Assembly (NCBI GenBank): GCA_031265155.1
Contig: JAISDB010000198.1
Location: forward strand, 1-32,064
Direction: 5' to 3'
Origin: Prevotellaceae bacterium
GTDB lineage: Bacteria; Bacteroidota; Bacteroidia; Bacteroidales; UBA932
DNA length: 32,064 bases
Position numbers and translations under genes: made by a program. The notes under the pieces were generated by a model. The model was not told where the DNA came from. It ran no database searches and saw only the letters and a list, made by a program, of their open reading frames with translations. Positions within the stretch are counted from its first letter, which is position 1. Every line of letters begins with the position of its first letter. Shown here piece after piece: positions 1-8,557 of the stretch.

Positions 1-1356
1 TTTATGGAATTTCCGAATACAATAATCGGAAATATACGCTATACGCAAAACGGTATGCTTGTCATATCAGACAATACCGGAATACGCATAATAGATATAA
101 AGACAAAACGCATTTTAACTTTCGACTACAGCAATGGATATTCGGCAGGCGAGCCGGGCTGGAATACCATGTGCGAAGATTACGATGGTAATATATGGAT
201 GGGAACGCAAAGCCCTAATGTATTAAAGTTTAACCCGTCGAAACTAATGCGGCGTAATGATACGCCCCTGCTTTATATCACATCGGCACAATACTCGGCA
301 AACAACGTCGATATGACAGAATTTCAAGATGGCGCTTCGTTGAAACACAGTCAGCGTAACTTTCATTTTTCGTACATAGGGCTTTGCTATTCCGACCCGC
401 ACAGCGTGCGCTATCGCTACCGCCTTACAGGCTTTCAGGATGAATGGTCGCAGCCAACCGCCGCACGTGATGTTACGTTCAACAATCTTTCGCCGGGTAA
501 TTATGAATTTCAAGTTGTTGCCGATACAGGTTCTTCCGATTTGGAAACGGTTGTCATTACAAAAACATTTACCATTTTACCTGCATTTTGGCAAACCCTG
601 TGGTTTTACACATTATGCATTTTGTTATTTATCTTGATAACAGGATTTGTTTTGTACAGTTATATGAATGAAAAGAACAGGAAAAAAATAGCCGCTCTTG
701 AACGGCAAAAACAGCTGAACAATTTACAGATACAGTCGATACGTTTACGTTCTATTCCTCACTTTAACGCCAATGTGCTTGCAGGAATCGAATATTACAT
801 TATGAACTTTTCGAAAGAAGAAGCCAATCGTTATCTTTCAATGTATTCATCGTTCACCAGTATCACGCTCAACGATGTTGACCGTCATGCGCGCACGCTC
901 GAACAGGAAATACAATATATTGAACTGTATTTGAACCTCGAAAAAATGCGTTTCGGCGATAATTTTGAGTTTAATATAGAGATGGATAACGATGTTGACA
1001 GGAAAATAATGCTGCCTAATATGATTTTGCATACGCACTGCGAAAACGCAATCAAACACGGACTTCGCGCCAAAAAAGACAAAGGACTTTTGAACGTACG
1101 GATATTGTCGCTGCACAATACCGGCGAAATTATTATTATAATAGAAGATAACGGAATAGGACGCGAAGATGCAAAACTCCTGCAAACACAAGGCAACCGG
1201 CAGGGACTGAACATCCTGTCGCAGCAAATACAGCTGTATAATCAGATGAACGATAAAAAAATCACACAGCGCATTATCGACCTGCACGACAGCGATAACC
1301 GTTCGCTCGGCACACGCATGGAGATTATCGTCCCGAAGGAATTTAATTACGATTGA
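1..1356 (+). CDS. Two-component regulator propeller / Y_Y_Y / LytS-type sensor histidine kinase, C-terminal part (5' end outside window)
   Basis: Frame open to window start. Propeller-like segment (NIWMGTQSPNVLKFNP), Y_Y_Y-like region (SYIGLCYSDPHSVRYRYRLTGFQDEWS), TM segment, His-kinase motifs IPHFNANVL, CENAIKHGL, IIEDNGIGRE. Confidence 0.88.
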   Translation, partial: FMEFPNTIIGNIRYTQNGMLVISDNTGIRIIDIKTKRILTFDYSNGYSAGEPGWNTMCEDYDGNIWMGTQSPNVLKFNPSKLMRRNDTPLLYITSAQYSANNVDMTEFQDGASLKHSQRNFHFSYIGLCYSDPHSVRYRYRLTGFQDEWSQPTAARDVTFNNLSPGNYEFQVVADTGSSDLETVVITKTFTILPAFWQTLWFYTLCILLFILITGFVLYSYMNEKNRKKIAALERQKQLNNLQIQSIRLRSIPHFNANVLAGIEYYIMNFSKEEANRYLSMYSSFTSITLNDVDRHARTLEQEIQYIELYLNLEKMRFGDNFEFNIEMDNDVDRKIMLPNMILHTHCENAIKHGLRAKKDKGLLNVRILSLHNTGEIIIIIEDNGIGREDAKLLQTQGNRQGLNILSQQIQLYNQMNDKKITQRIIDLHDSDNRSLGTRMEIIVPKEFNYD

Positions 1357-1419
1357 CAGTTCCGTTACCTGCCATTGACGGTTAATAAAATCCTTGAATC
1401 ATTAAACCTTGAAACTGCA

Positions 1420-1534
1420 TTTGACAGTCCGGTCAAAGCATCTTTGACAACTCGGTCAAATGGTCTTTGACTGTTCGGTCAAAGCATCTTTGATAACCCT
1501 GTCAAAGGTTCTTTGACTGTTTGAGCAAATCATT
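1420..1534. repeat. Tandem array, 5 copies of a 23-bp unit, each an imperfect palindrome TTTGAC-N6-GTCAAA
   Basis: TTTGAC/TTTGAT starts at 1420, 1443, 1466, 1489 and 1512. Units: tttgacagtccggtcaaagcatc, tttgacaactcggtcaaatggtc, tttgactgttcggtcaaagcatc, tttgataaccctgtcaaaggttc, tttgactgtttgagcaaatcatt. Confidence 0.93.
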
Positions 1535-1599
1535 ACTGCTGCACGGTCAAAATTGTATCAAATGCAGCCGCGCGAAGCCAGTGATAAATAAATATGTTA

Positions 1600-1625
1600 C
1601 AAACATAGGCGGACTCCTATGTTTG
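1600..1625. other. Perfect 10-bp stem hairpin CAAACATAGG-CGGACT-CCTATGTTTG
   Basis: Read directly; no T tract follows, so function is unclear. Confidence 0.75.
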
Positions 1626-1666
1626 GGTTGCAACTAAGATGAATTGTAAATTATAATGAAAATTAT

Positions 1667-1674
1667 TACTTTTG
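1667..1674 (+). promoter_or_regulatory. Bacteroidetes -7 box TACTTTTG upstream of rnhB; candidate -33 TTG at 1644-1646
   Basis: Matches TAnnTTTG, 13 nt before the rnhB ATG, 20-nt spacer to TTG. Confidence 0.6.
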
Positions 1675-1687
1675 CCGATATATAAAA

Positions 1688-2317
1688 ATGGCTTTGAAAA
1701 AGATTGAATTAAAATCGCATTTTGGGAACATAAAGCCCGAAGCAGGCTGTGACGAAGCAGGGCGAGGCTGTTTGGCAGGTCCCGTATTTGCTGCTGCCGT
1801 AATTTTACCCGACAGTTTCGAACATCCCTTGCTTAACGACTCCAAGCAGCTTGGCGAAAAACAGCGAAAGGCGCTTCGCATCATCATCGAAAACGAAGCA
1901 ATAGCATGGTCTGTTGCAAGTGTTGATAATGAAGAAATTGACAAAATAAATATTCTTAACGCTTCTATTCTTGCCATGCACAAAGCCTTATCGGGTCTTA
2001 AAGTACAGCCTGAATTTATAATTGTTGACGGAAATCGCTTCAAGCCTTATAAAAATACAGCTCATAAAACTGTCGTAAAAGGAGATGCCAAATACAAAAG
2101 CATAGCGGCAGCTTCGATTTTGGCAAAAACCCACAGAGATGAATTTATGGAAAACATTGCAAAACAGTATCCTCAATACGACTGGCAGCAAAATAAAGGC
2201 TATCCTGTAAAAAGGCATCGTGCTGCAATTATGGAATACGGCGTAACGCCGTTTCATCGATTATCATACAAACTGACCGATACTCAAATGAAAATAGAAT
2301 TTATGACAAAAGGATAA
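1688..2317 (+). CDS. rnhB: Ribonuclease HII
   Basis: [14 protein letters not shown] signature, [23 protein letters not shown]-terminal HR motif. Confidence 0.96.
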   Translation: MALKKIELKSHFGNIKPEAGCDEAGRGCLAGPVFAAAVILPDSFEHPLLNDSKQLGEKQRKALRIIIENEAIAWSVASVDNEEIDKINILNASILAMHKALSGLKVQPEFIIVDGNRFKPYKNTAHKTVVKGDAKYKSIAAASILAKTHRDEFMENIAKQYPQYDWQQNKGYPVKRHRAAIMEYGVTPFHRLSYKLTDTQMKIEFMTKG

Positions 2318-2402
2318 CTGTTATTTTTTACCAGAAATCTGCGCTTGCTGTTATTCTCAGCTGTACGCGACATCGCATCCGGTCATTAATCATATTTTTT
2401 TT

Positions 2403-2410
2403 TAATTTTG
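2403..2410 (+). promoter_or_regulatory. -7 box TAATTTTG
   Basis: TAnnTTTG match ending at the TTG that the ORF track uses as a start; supports ATG 2429 as the real start. Confidence 0.5.
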
Positions 2411-2428
2411 CATTTTCATACAAAACGA

Positions 2429-3415
2429 ATGAACAAGCGTACTGTAAAAATATTGAAATATCTGTTTTTTCTTGCTTTGGCGATAACATTGATGTATATT
2501 GCTTTCAAATCCGTTGATTTCGACAAGTTTATCAGCGGATTACGCAGCGTAGATTATGGGCTTGTAGCCATATCGGTAATTATAGGCATTGCAGGATATG
2601 TTTTTCGCGTTTTGCGATGGAAAATTCTTATTGATTCGCTCGGATACGGCGTTTCGATAAAAAACGTTTACAATGCAACCATGATAGGTTATCTGGCAAA
2701 TTTTACAATACCTCGCATAGGCGAAATAATACGCTGTTCGGTGCTGAAAAAAACCGACAGGATAGATTTTGAAAAAACGCTTGGAACAGTCATAGTCGAA
2801 CGCTGTTACGATTTGATTTTTTTGCTTTTCTTTCTGGTTTTTGTCGTTGTAATACGATTTAAAGTGTTTGGAGCGTTTATTTCCGAAAAAATATATCAGC
2901 CTTTAATCGAACGAATATCAGCAATGCCGATATTGCTGATTATAACCGCCACTGTTATTGCTGCCGCAATTGCATTTTTTATATTTTACATTCGTAAGCG
3001 CACAGGTAAAATAATAAGCGGCTTAATATCAGGACTTAAAACCGGAATAACAATGAAAAATCGAAAAAAATTTCTTCTATATACAATTTTAATATATCTT
3101 TGCTACTGGTTTACCGGCTTTCTGGTGCTGAAAGCCACGCCGACAACATCATCATTAAACGCAATGGATGCATTATTTTTATTTGTTGTTGGAGCTTTCG
3201 GATGGGTCATTCCCGCACAGGGCGGGTTTGGTTCGTATCATATTCTGGTAGCTTTGGGATTAGGAGTTTATGGAGTTTCTTACGAAGATGGAATAATAGT
3301 TGCGACAATCGCTCATGAGTCGCAGGTGATATTTATGATATTGCTTGGGGTTGTGTCGTTGGTTGCTTTTATTGGATTTAGAAAAAAAGGCACGTACAAA
3401 AGTTTAACAAAATAA
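2429..3415 (+). CDS. UPF0104 / lysylphosphatidylglycerol synthase-type transmembrane protein (AglD-like)
   Basis: Polytopic protein with family-like YVFRVLRWKILIDSLGY, FTIPRIGEIIRCSVLKK, GAFGWVIPAQGGFGSYHILVALGLGVYG. Start moved from 2408 to ATG 2429. Confidence 0.85.
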   Translation: MNKRTVKILKYLFFLALAITLMYIAFKSVDFDKFISGLRSVDYGLVAISVIIGIAGYVFRVLRWKILIDSLGYGVSIKNVYNATMIGYLANFTIPRIGEIIRCSVLKKTDRIDFEKTLGTVIVERCYDLIFLLFFLVFVVVIRFKVFGAFISEKIYQPLIERISAMPILLIITATVIAAAIAFFIFYIRKRTGKIISGLISGLKTGITMKNRKKFLLYTILIYLCYWFTGFLVLKATPTTSSLNAMDALFLFVVGAFGWVIPAQGGFGSYHILVALGLGVYGVSYEDGIIVATIAHESQVIFMILLGVVSLVAFIGFRKKGTYKSLTK

Positions 3416-3422
3416 GTAAATT

Positions 3423-3881
3423 ATGGCAGAACAGACAGTTATAAAAAACGAACTTGAACGTATTCAATCGCGTATTCACAAAAATGATATTGGCAGTTTG
3501 GAAAAAAAATTGGCTTACTGGCGCTTTAAATCTCTTAAAATCGTCTTTATTTTTGGGAATTATGATATTCTTGACAGAAAACGCATTGAATATCTTGCAC
3601 AGGTTGCAGATTTCGGCAACAGATTTGTAATAGGCTTGCGTTCCGACGACACGGTAAAAGGATTGGGAATAGAACTTGCGCATGATGAATATACGCGGGC
3701 TACAGTTTTGGCGTCTTTACGGTTTGTAAGCCGCGTTGAAATTATCGACGATGTTTCGCCGCTTGAGTTTATAAAAATTCTTAAGCCGCATGTCCTTGTC
3801 GATTCAAAAGCCGATGCCAAACAGGCAGCCTGCTACGAAACCATAATCGCAAACGGAGGAAAGGTTGAACTGATAGACTGA
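3423..3881 (+). CDS. HldE C-terminal / RfaE-like nucleotidyltransferase homologue with a non-canonical active site
   Basis: FGNYDILDRKRIEYLAQVADFGNRFVIGLRSDDTVKGL and DEYTRATVLASLRFVSRVEIIDDVSPLEFIKILKPHVLVDS align with HldE-C; HxGH is replaced by DRKR. Confidence 0.8.
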   Translation: MAEQTVIKNELERIQSRIHKNDIGSLEKKLAYWRFKSLKIVFIFGNYDILDRKRIEYLAQVADFGNRFVIGLRSDDTVKGLGIELAHDEYTRATVLASLRFVSRVEIIDDVSPLEFIKILKPHVLVDSKADAKQAACYETIIANGGKVELID

Positions 3882-3905
3882 AAACTGTTAAAACAACCGG
3901 ACAGT

Positions 3906-5270
3906 ATGGCAAAAGTTAAAAAGGCATTTTTTTGTAAAAATTGCGGACACGAATCCGCTAAATGGCTGGGCTGCTGTCCGTCATGCGGTGAATGGAATAC
4001 TTTTGTCGAAGAAATTGTTTCAAAACCGGCCACATCGGCATTGGGAATAAACAATTCAAATTCAAAGGCTCTTTTAATTAACGATATTGATATTTCGCAT
4101 GAATCGCGCCTTAATCTGAATTCGGTGGAAATAAACAGAATTCTGGGAGGCGGACTTGTTTGCGGTTCCATGATTCTTGTAGGCGGAGAGCCGGGTATAG
4201 GAAAATCGACGTTAAGCCTGCAAATAGCGCTGAAATGTCCTGATATTAAAACGCTTTACGTTTCGGGCGAAGAAAGCGCCCAGCAGATAAAAATCCGCGC
4301 TGCAAGGCTTGGCTCAAATGATGCTCAATGCTATATTTTAAGCGAAACCTTACTCGAAACAATCATAATGCAAGCCAAAGAGCTGAAGCCTGATATTCTT
4401 GTAATCGACTCTATTCAAACGCTTTATACCGAACGCATCGATTCGTCGGCAGGAAGTATTTCGCAAATTCGCGATTGCGCCATGCAACTGCTTAAATTTG
4501 CAAAGGAAACCAATACGCCTGTTTTTGTTATCGGGCATATTACCAAAGACGGAACCATTGCAGGTCCTAAAGTTTTGGAACACATAGTGGATGTTGTACT
4601 GCAATTTGAAGGCGACAGCAATCATGCATACCGTATTTTGCGTGCAACAAAAAACCGGTTTGGCTCAACTGCCGAAATAGGAATTTTTGAAATGCAAAAC
4701 ACCGGTTTGCGCGAAATTGAAAATCCTTCCGAAATTCTTATCTCGCAGCATAACGATTTGTCATTTAGCGGTGTAGCCATTGCAGCGACAATGGACGGCG
4801 TCCGTCCGTTATTTATAGAAACACAGTCGCTTGTAAGTACTGCCGCTTATGGCGTTCCGCAGCGCTCAACAACAGGAATCGACGTTCGACGGTTAAACAT
4901 GCTGCTTGCCGTACTCGAAAAGCGCGCAGGATTTCGTCTTGCCATGAAAGATGTTTTTTTCAATATCACAGGAGGTTTGCGCATTTCCGACACTGCTGCA
5001 GATATGGCGATTATAAGTTCCGTGCTGTCGTCAAATTTTGATGTTCCGATACCGGTAAGCAGCTGCTTTTGCGCCGAAGTCGGACTTACCGGCGAATTGC
5101 GTCCTGTTTCACATATCAATCAGCGAATTGGAGAAGCCGCCCGTTTGAATTTCAAAAAAATATTCATTTCAAGATACAGCAAGCTCGAAGACAAGCCGCC
5201 TGTAAATATTGAAGTAATTTCTGTTGCAAAAATCGAGGAACTGATGAAAATCCTTTTCGGAAAAAATTGA
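3906..5270 (+). CDS. radA: DNA repair protein RadA
   Basis: N-terminal C4 zinc finger CKNCGHESAKWLGCCPSCGEWNTF, Walker A GGEPGIGKST, KNRFGS motif, Lon-like C-terminal domain. Confidence 0.96.
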   Translation: MAKVKKAFFCKNCGHESAKWLGCCPSCGEWNTFVEEIVSKPATSALGINNSNSKALLINDIDISHESRLNLNSVEINRILGGGLVCGSMILVGGEPGIGKSTLSLQIALKCPDIKTLYVSGEESAQQIKIRAARLGSNDAQCYILSETLLETIIMQAKELKPDILVIDSIQTLYTERIDSSAGSISQIRDCAMQLLKFAKETNTPVFVIGHITKDGTIAGPKVLEHIVDVVLQFEGDSNHAYRILRATKNRFGSTAEIGIFEMQNTGLREIENPSEILISQHNDLSFSGVAIAATMDGVRPLFIETQSLVSTAAYGVPQRSTTGIDVRRLNMLLAVLEKRAGFRLAMKDVFFNITGGLRISDTAADMAIISSVLSSNFDVPIPVSSCFCAEVGLTGELRPVSHINQRIGEAARLNFKKIFISRYSKLEDKPPVNIEVISVAKIEELMKILFGKN

Positions 5271-5387
5271 TGCTGAGTAACCGGACAGAATGAAAAACAC
5301 GACATGACGAACATTAATAAAAATTAAACAGTAAATCGACTTAAAGCAGGGAAAATTTTCAGCATAATTGCGTTATTCATAACCGAA

Positions 5388-5924
5388 TTGGCTTTCGGGC
5401 AAGCTGATTTTTACGTTCAACTGGCGGATTCGGCTTTGACTTTGACAAAACAGCAGGTTTTGTATGATCCTTCGTATTTTAATATTTCATATCCCAATGG
5501 CGATATTCCATCCGGTAAAGGAGTATGTACGGATGTTGTAGTTCGCGCATACAGAAAACTCGGAATTGATTTGCAAAAAGAAATTCATGAAGATATGATC
5601 GCAAATTTTAATGAATATCCTAAAAACTGGGGATTATCACGTACAGATAAAAACATTGATCACAGGCGCGTTCCAAATTTAATGACTTTTTTTGCCAGAC
5701 ATGGCGTCATAAAGAAAAATTCGCAAATATCATCCGATTATGAAGCGGGAGATATTGTTTGCTGGGATTTGGGTAAAGGAACTGCGCATATTGGAATCGT
5801 TTCAAATAAACTGTCGGCTGATGAAAAAAGAAAACTTATAATACACAATATTGGAGCAGGGCAGGTTATGGAAGACTGTTTGTTTAAATTTAAAATTATC
5901 GGACATTATTCTTATAAAAAGTGA
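5388..5924 (+). CDS. DUF1287-type protein; true N-terminus probably upstream of the listed start
   Basis: DUF1287-like GVCTDVVVRAYRKLGIDLQKEIHEDM, FFARHG, GDIVCWDLGKGTAHIGIVSNK. The upstream in-frame sequence encodes a signal-peptide-like stretch. Confidence 0.8.
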   Translation: MAFGQADFYVQLADSALTLTKQQVLYDPSYFNISYPNGDIPSGKGVCTDVVVRAYRKLGIDLQKEIHEDMIANFNEYPKNWGLSRTDKNIDHRRVPNLMTFFARHGVIKKNSQISSDYEAGDIVCWDLGKGTAHIGIVSNKLSADEKRKLIIHNIGAGQVMEDCLFKFKIIGHYSYKK

Positions 5925-5988
5925 TAATATTAAAATTTATTGATTTGGCAATTAAATAAACAGCAGTAAATTAAACATCTTTTCAAAA

Positions 5989-6029
5989 CCTTTCGCTCGG
6001 CGCGGTCAGTAGACTGTGCCGAGCGAAGG
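5989..6029. terminator. Strong hairpin between convergent genes, possible bidirectional terminator
   Basis: TTCGCTCGGC (5992-6001) pairs with GCCGAGCGAA (6018-6027); weak T tracts. Confidence 0.6.
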
Positions 6030-6071
6030 ATTGGTTTTATAAAGAGTCATAAAAGTAATTTATATGGCAAT

Positions 6072-7154
6072 TCATTGAAAATATATATTCCCGTAGTTGG
6101 CAGAAATTGTAACTTCGGATTTCGGATTTTCGGATTTTCCGATATTGCCGACAAGGCTATTTTTTGCATCTGACAAAACCACATTGTTCAGTTTGATTTT
6201 TCCCGATCTGATACTTCCGTACTTGCCTGCAGAAATATTTGCTTTGGCATTATGCTGTTCGGTTAATCCGAGCCTGATACTTGAATATGCTCCGTTGTCT
6301 ATCGTGATTTTTGAAAAATCATTAGCAATATCGGTTATTGTCAAATTGCCGTATCCGAATCGATTTGCTGTAAAACTGCCGTTCAGCCTGTCGATGGCAA
6401 TAGTGGTATAATTTGTTGCTATTGTAAATTCGTTTACTGTTTTTACTGTAAACTTATCGTATTGAGAATCGGCTTTAATTGAAGCGATTTCTTCAAACTG
6501 CAATTTTGTATAACGGCTTTTTAACAGCAAATCCTTGCACTTGCCCAATATTATTTTACCATAGGCGATGTCAATATCAGCCTGATTTATGCTCGTTGCA
6601 TTTAAATCGCCATACTTTATGGCAAGGTTTAACTTATCGCATTTTTCAAACTTTACATCTCCGTATTTTGCATCAAGCTTTGCATTTTCGAGGATATTTG
6701 CCTTTACATTTCCGTACATAATTGCAATCGTCAATGGTTTTGGCGTATCGTTTAGCGTAAGGTTGCCGTATTTAAGATTAAAATCCATAGTGGCGCTGCG
6801 AGGAACCACAACTACATAATCTATTGAAATTCCGCAATTTGAACAGCTGATTTTTGGAAGGCTTGTTTTTGCAGAAACATGATTACTGTTTGATGTAAAA
6901 TCTACATTTACGCCTTCGGCATATTCCTTTGCCGTTTCGGCATTTTTGCCTTCGCCTTTAATTTCTATTTTGAAAACAATCTTGCCCTCGTTGCCTTCAA
7001 TAATATTTACGTTGCCATAAATATTTGATATTGAAAGCTGTGAATTTGCGCTCACATTAAACTCCCTGTTTATTTCGCGCCTGTATTCTTCCCTTTTTGC
7101 AAATAATATTATTGCCAAGAATACAAAAATTAATGTTAACAGTGTTTTTTTCAT
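6072..7154 (-). CDS. Putative auto-transporter adhesin-like / DUF4097-DUF2807-like beta-solenoid protein
   Basis: Signal peptide, NIYGNVNI start, repeated YGN/YGD beta rungs; last gene of a sigma/anti-sigma operon. Confidence 0.75.
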   Translation of the reverse strand: MKKTLLTLIFVFLAIILFAKREEYRREINREFNVSANSQLSISNIYGNVNIIEGNEGKIVFKIEIKGEGKNAETAKEYAEGVNVDFTSNSNHVSAKTSLPKISCSNCGISIDYVVVVPRSATMDFNLKYGNLTLNDTPKPLTIAIMYGNVKANILENAKLDAKYGDVKFEKCDKLNLAIKYGDLNATSINQADIDIAYGKIILGKCKDLLLKSRYTKLQFEEIASIKADSQYDKFTVKTVNEFTIATNYTTIAIDRLNGSFTANRFGYGNLTITDIANDFSKITIDNGAYSSIRLGLTEQHNAKANISAGKYGSIRSGKIKLNNVVLSDAKNSLVGNIGKSENPKSEVTISANYGNIYFQ

Positions 7155-7184
7155 TTTAATATAATTTTATTTGATTAATACTTT

Positions 7185-7673
7185 CTATTTATTACACGCC
7201 AGCAGATTGTTTTGCAGGTTTTGCAGCGATTCGATTTTTCGTTTGTAAATCGAAACTATCAAGGCTGTTTTCCGCTCATTGTCAAGCATGTTTGGAATTT
7301 TATTTTCGTCGATTTCCATTAATTTAATATCTCCCAATATTTCATTGCGATACTGTTCGTCAATGTTTTGTAAAATATCTTTTACTGCATCAACCTTGTC
7401 ATTCAGTTGCATTGCATAATACTGTTGCACTTCGGCAATATTAATGTCGGCTGATGTAATGTTGCAATCATCCGTTTTTTCGGGTTTGAAGACAAAAAAT
7501 GCAATAACGGCAATCGCTGCCGCCGCATATTTCAAATACGGCTTCGACAGCATATATTTCGGTTTGCGTTTAGCCGAAAGTTTTGCCTCAAAGCGTTCTC
7601 GATGTCCGTTTTCGGGTTTGCAGTCATAAATGTCGTTTATGTGTTTCTGTATTTTTTTCTCAAGAGCTTTCAT
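7185..7673 (-). CDS. Small single-TM protein, probable anti-sigma-like regulator
   Basis: Cytosolic N-terminus, one TM (YAAAAIAVIAFFVF), immediately downstream of an ECF sigma factor. Confidence 0.6.
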   Translation of the reverse strand: MKALEKKIQKHINDIYDCKPENGHRERFEAKLSAKRKPKYMLSKPYLKYAAAAIAVIAFFVFKPEKTDDCNITSADINIAEVQQYYAMQLNDKVDAVKDILQNIDEQYRNEILGDIKLMEIDENKIPNMLDNERKTALIVSIYKRKIESLQNLQNNLLACNK

Positions 7674-7689
7674 TTTATTGTGTTTGATT

Positions 7690-8232
7690 TTAATCCTTAT
7701 TTATATTATTTTTCAAGTAATTGCGCAATTTCATCAATGCTCGCGAATATTGACTGCGCGCTGTTGCCTGCGATATTTTAAGCTGTCCGGATATTTCATC
7801 GAAATTCATGTTTTCAAAAAGCCGTAAAACCAGTATTGTTCTGTATCCCAACGCAAGCGAATCAATGGCTTGCCTTATGTTTTCGACTGTCGGCATGTTT
7901 TCGTCGAGACTTTCTTCATCAGTACAATCGGTAATATTTTCAATTTCTTCAAAGCCAAAGTATGATTTTCGTTTTCGCATTACATCTATTGCCGCATTTA
8001 CGGCAATTCGCCGAAGAATTTTTCGCATTTGAGTTTCATCTTCGTTCATCAGCGATGTTCTGGTAAGCGCCTTCAGCATTGTATCCTGCATTATTTCTTC
8101 GGCTTCGCTGCCGTTGCCCAGAATTGCAAAAGCGCCCTGATATGTTATTTCCGCAAACATATCGTAAAATTGCATTTGCAAACGATAGTCGTTTTTCTTC
8201 AATCCTGTTAATATTTCTTTGTAACTGTTCAT
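7690..8232 (-). CDS. ECF-type RNA polymerase sigma factor
   Basis: Sigma-70 region 2 (GSEAEEIMQDTMLKAL) and region 4 (ALGYRTILVLRLFENMNFDEISGQLKISQATARSQYSRALMKLRNYL). Start revised to ATG at 8232 (MNSYKEI). Confidence 0.9.
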   Translation of the reverse strand: MNSYKEILTGLKKNDYRLQMQFYDMFAEITYQGAFAILGNGSEAEEIMQDTMLKALTRTSLMNEDETQMRKILRRIAVNAAIDVMRKRKSYFGFEEIENITDCTDEESLDENMPTVENIRQAIDSLALGYRTILVLRLFENMNFDEISGQLKISQATARSQYSRALMKLRNYLKNNINKD

Positions 8233-8346
8233 GTTCCTCGCTGTTCTCATACATATAACGCAATAAAATGTATTTTGATGCATCTGTTTTGATTTTTTTT
8301 CAAAATTTTACAGCAGCATACTTTTTACATCACCACCGAATTTCGT

Positions 8347-8466
8347 TTAAATAAAGAATATCTGCTGTTTCTTTGGTTGAGCAAAGCCGGTAACTTTAAT
8401 GCCGCGTTCTTTCACCTTTTGCCTTACAAGTTCGCAAATATGCAGATTTTTCATTATCTTTTCCAT
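8347..8466 (-). pseudogene. Possible truncated HTH-type regulator fragment, 39 codons, not in ORF track
   Basis: Minus-strand translation MEKIMKNLHICELVRQKVKERGIKVTGFAQPKKQQIFFI*, resembling the start of small Bacteroidetes XRE-like proteins (HIGxLIRxKVxExGxxVTEFA). Confidence 0.35.
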
Positions 8467-8494
8467 AATCTTTTCGGAATTTTATAGAGCAGAT

Positions 8495-8527
8495 ATAAAA
8501 AAGAAGTTGCTTTAATAAAACAACTTC
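8495..8527 (-). terminator. Rho-independent terminator of secDF
   Basis: GAAGTTG (8503-8509) pairs with CAACTTC (8521-8527); A-run at 8497-8502 gives a U tract on the minus strand. Confidence 0.65.
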
Positions 8528-8557
8528 CTTATTCTTAAATACGGTCAATTCAAATAT

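Noticed and set aside
1420-1534. CRISPR array
   Set aside because: Units abut with a 23-bp period and no unique 25-40 bp spacers; no cas genes.
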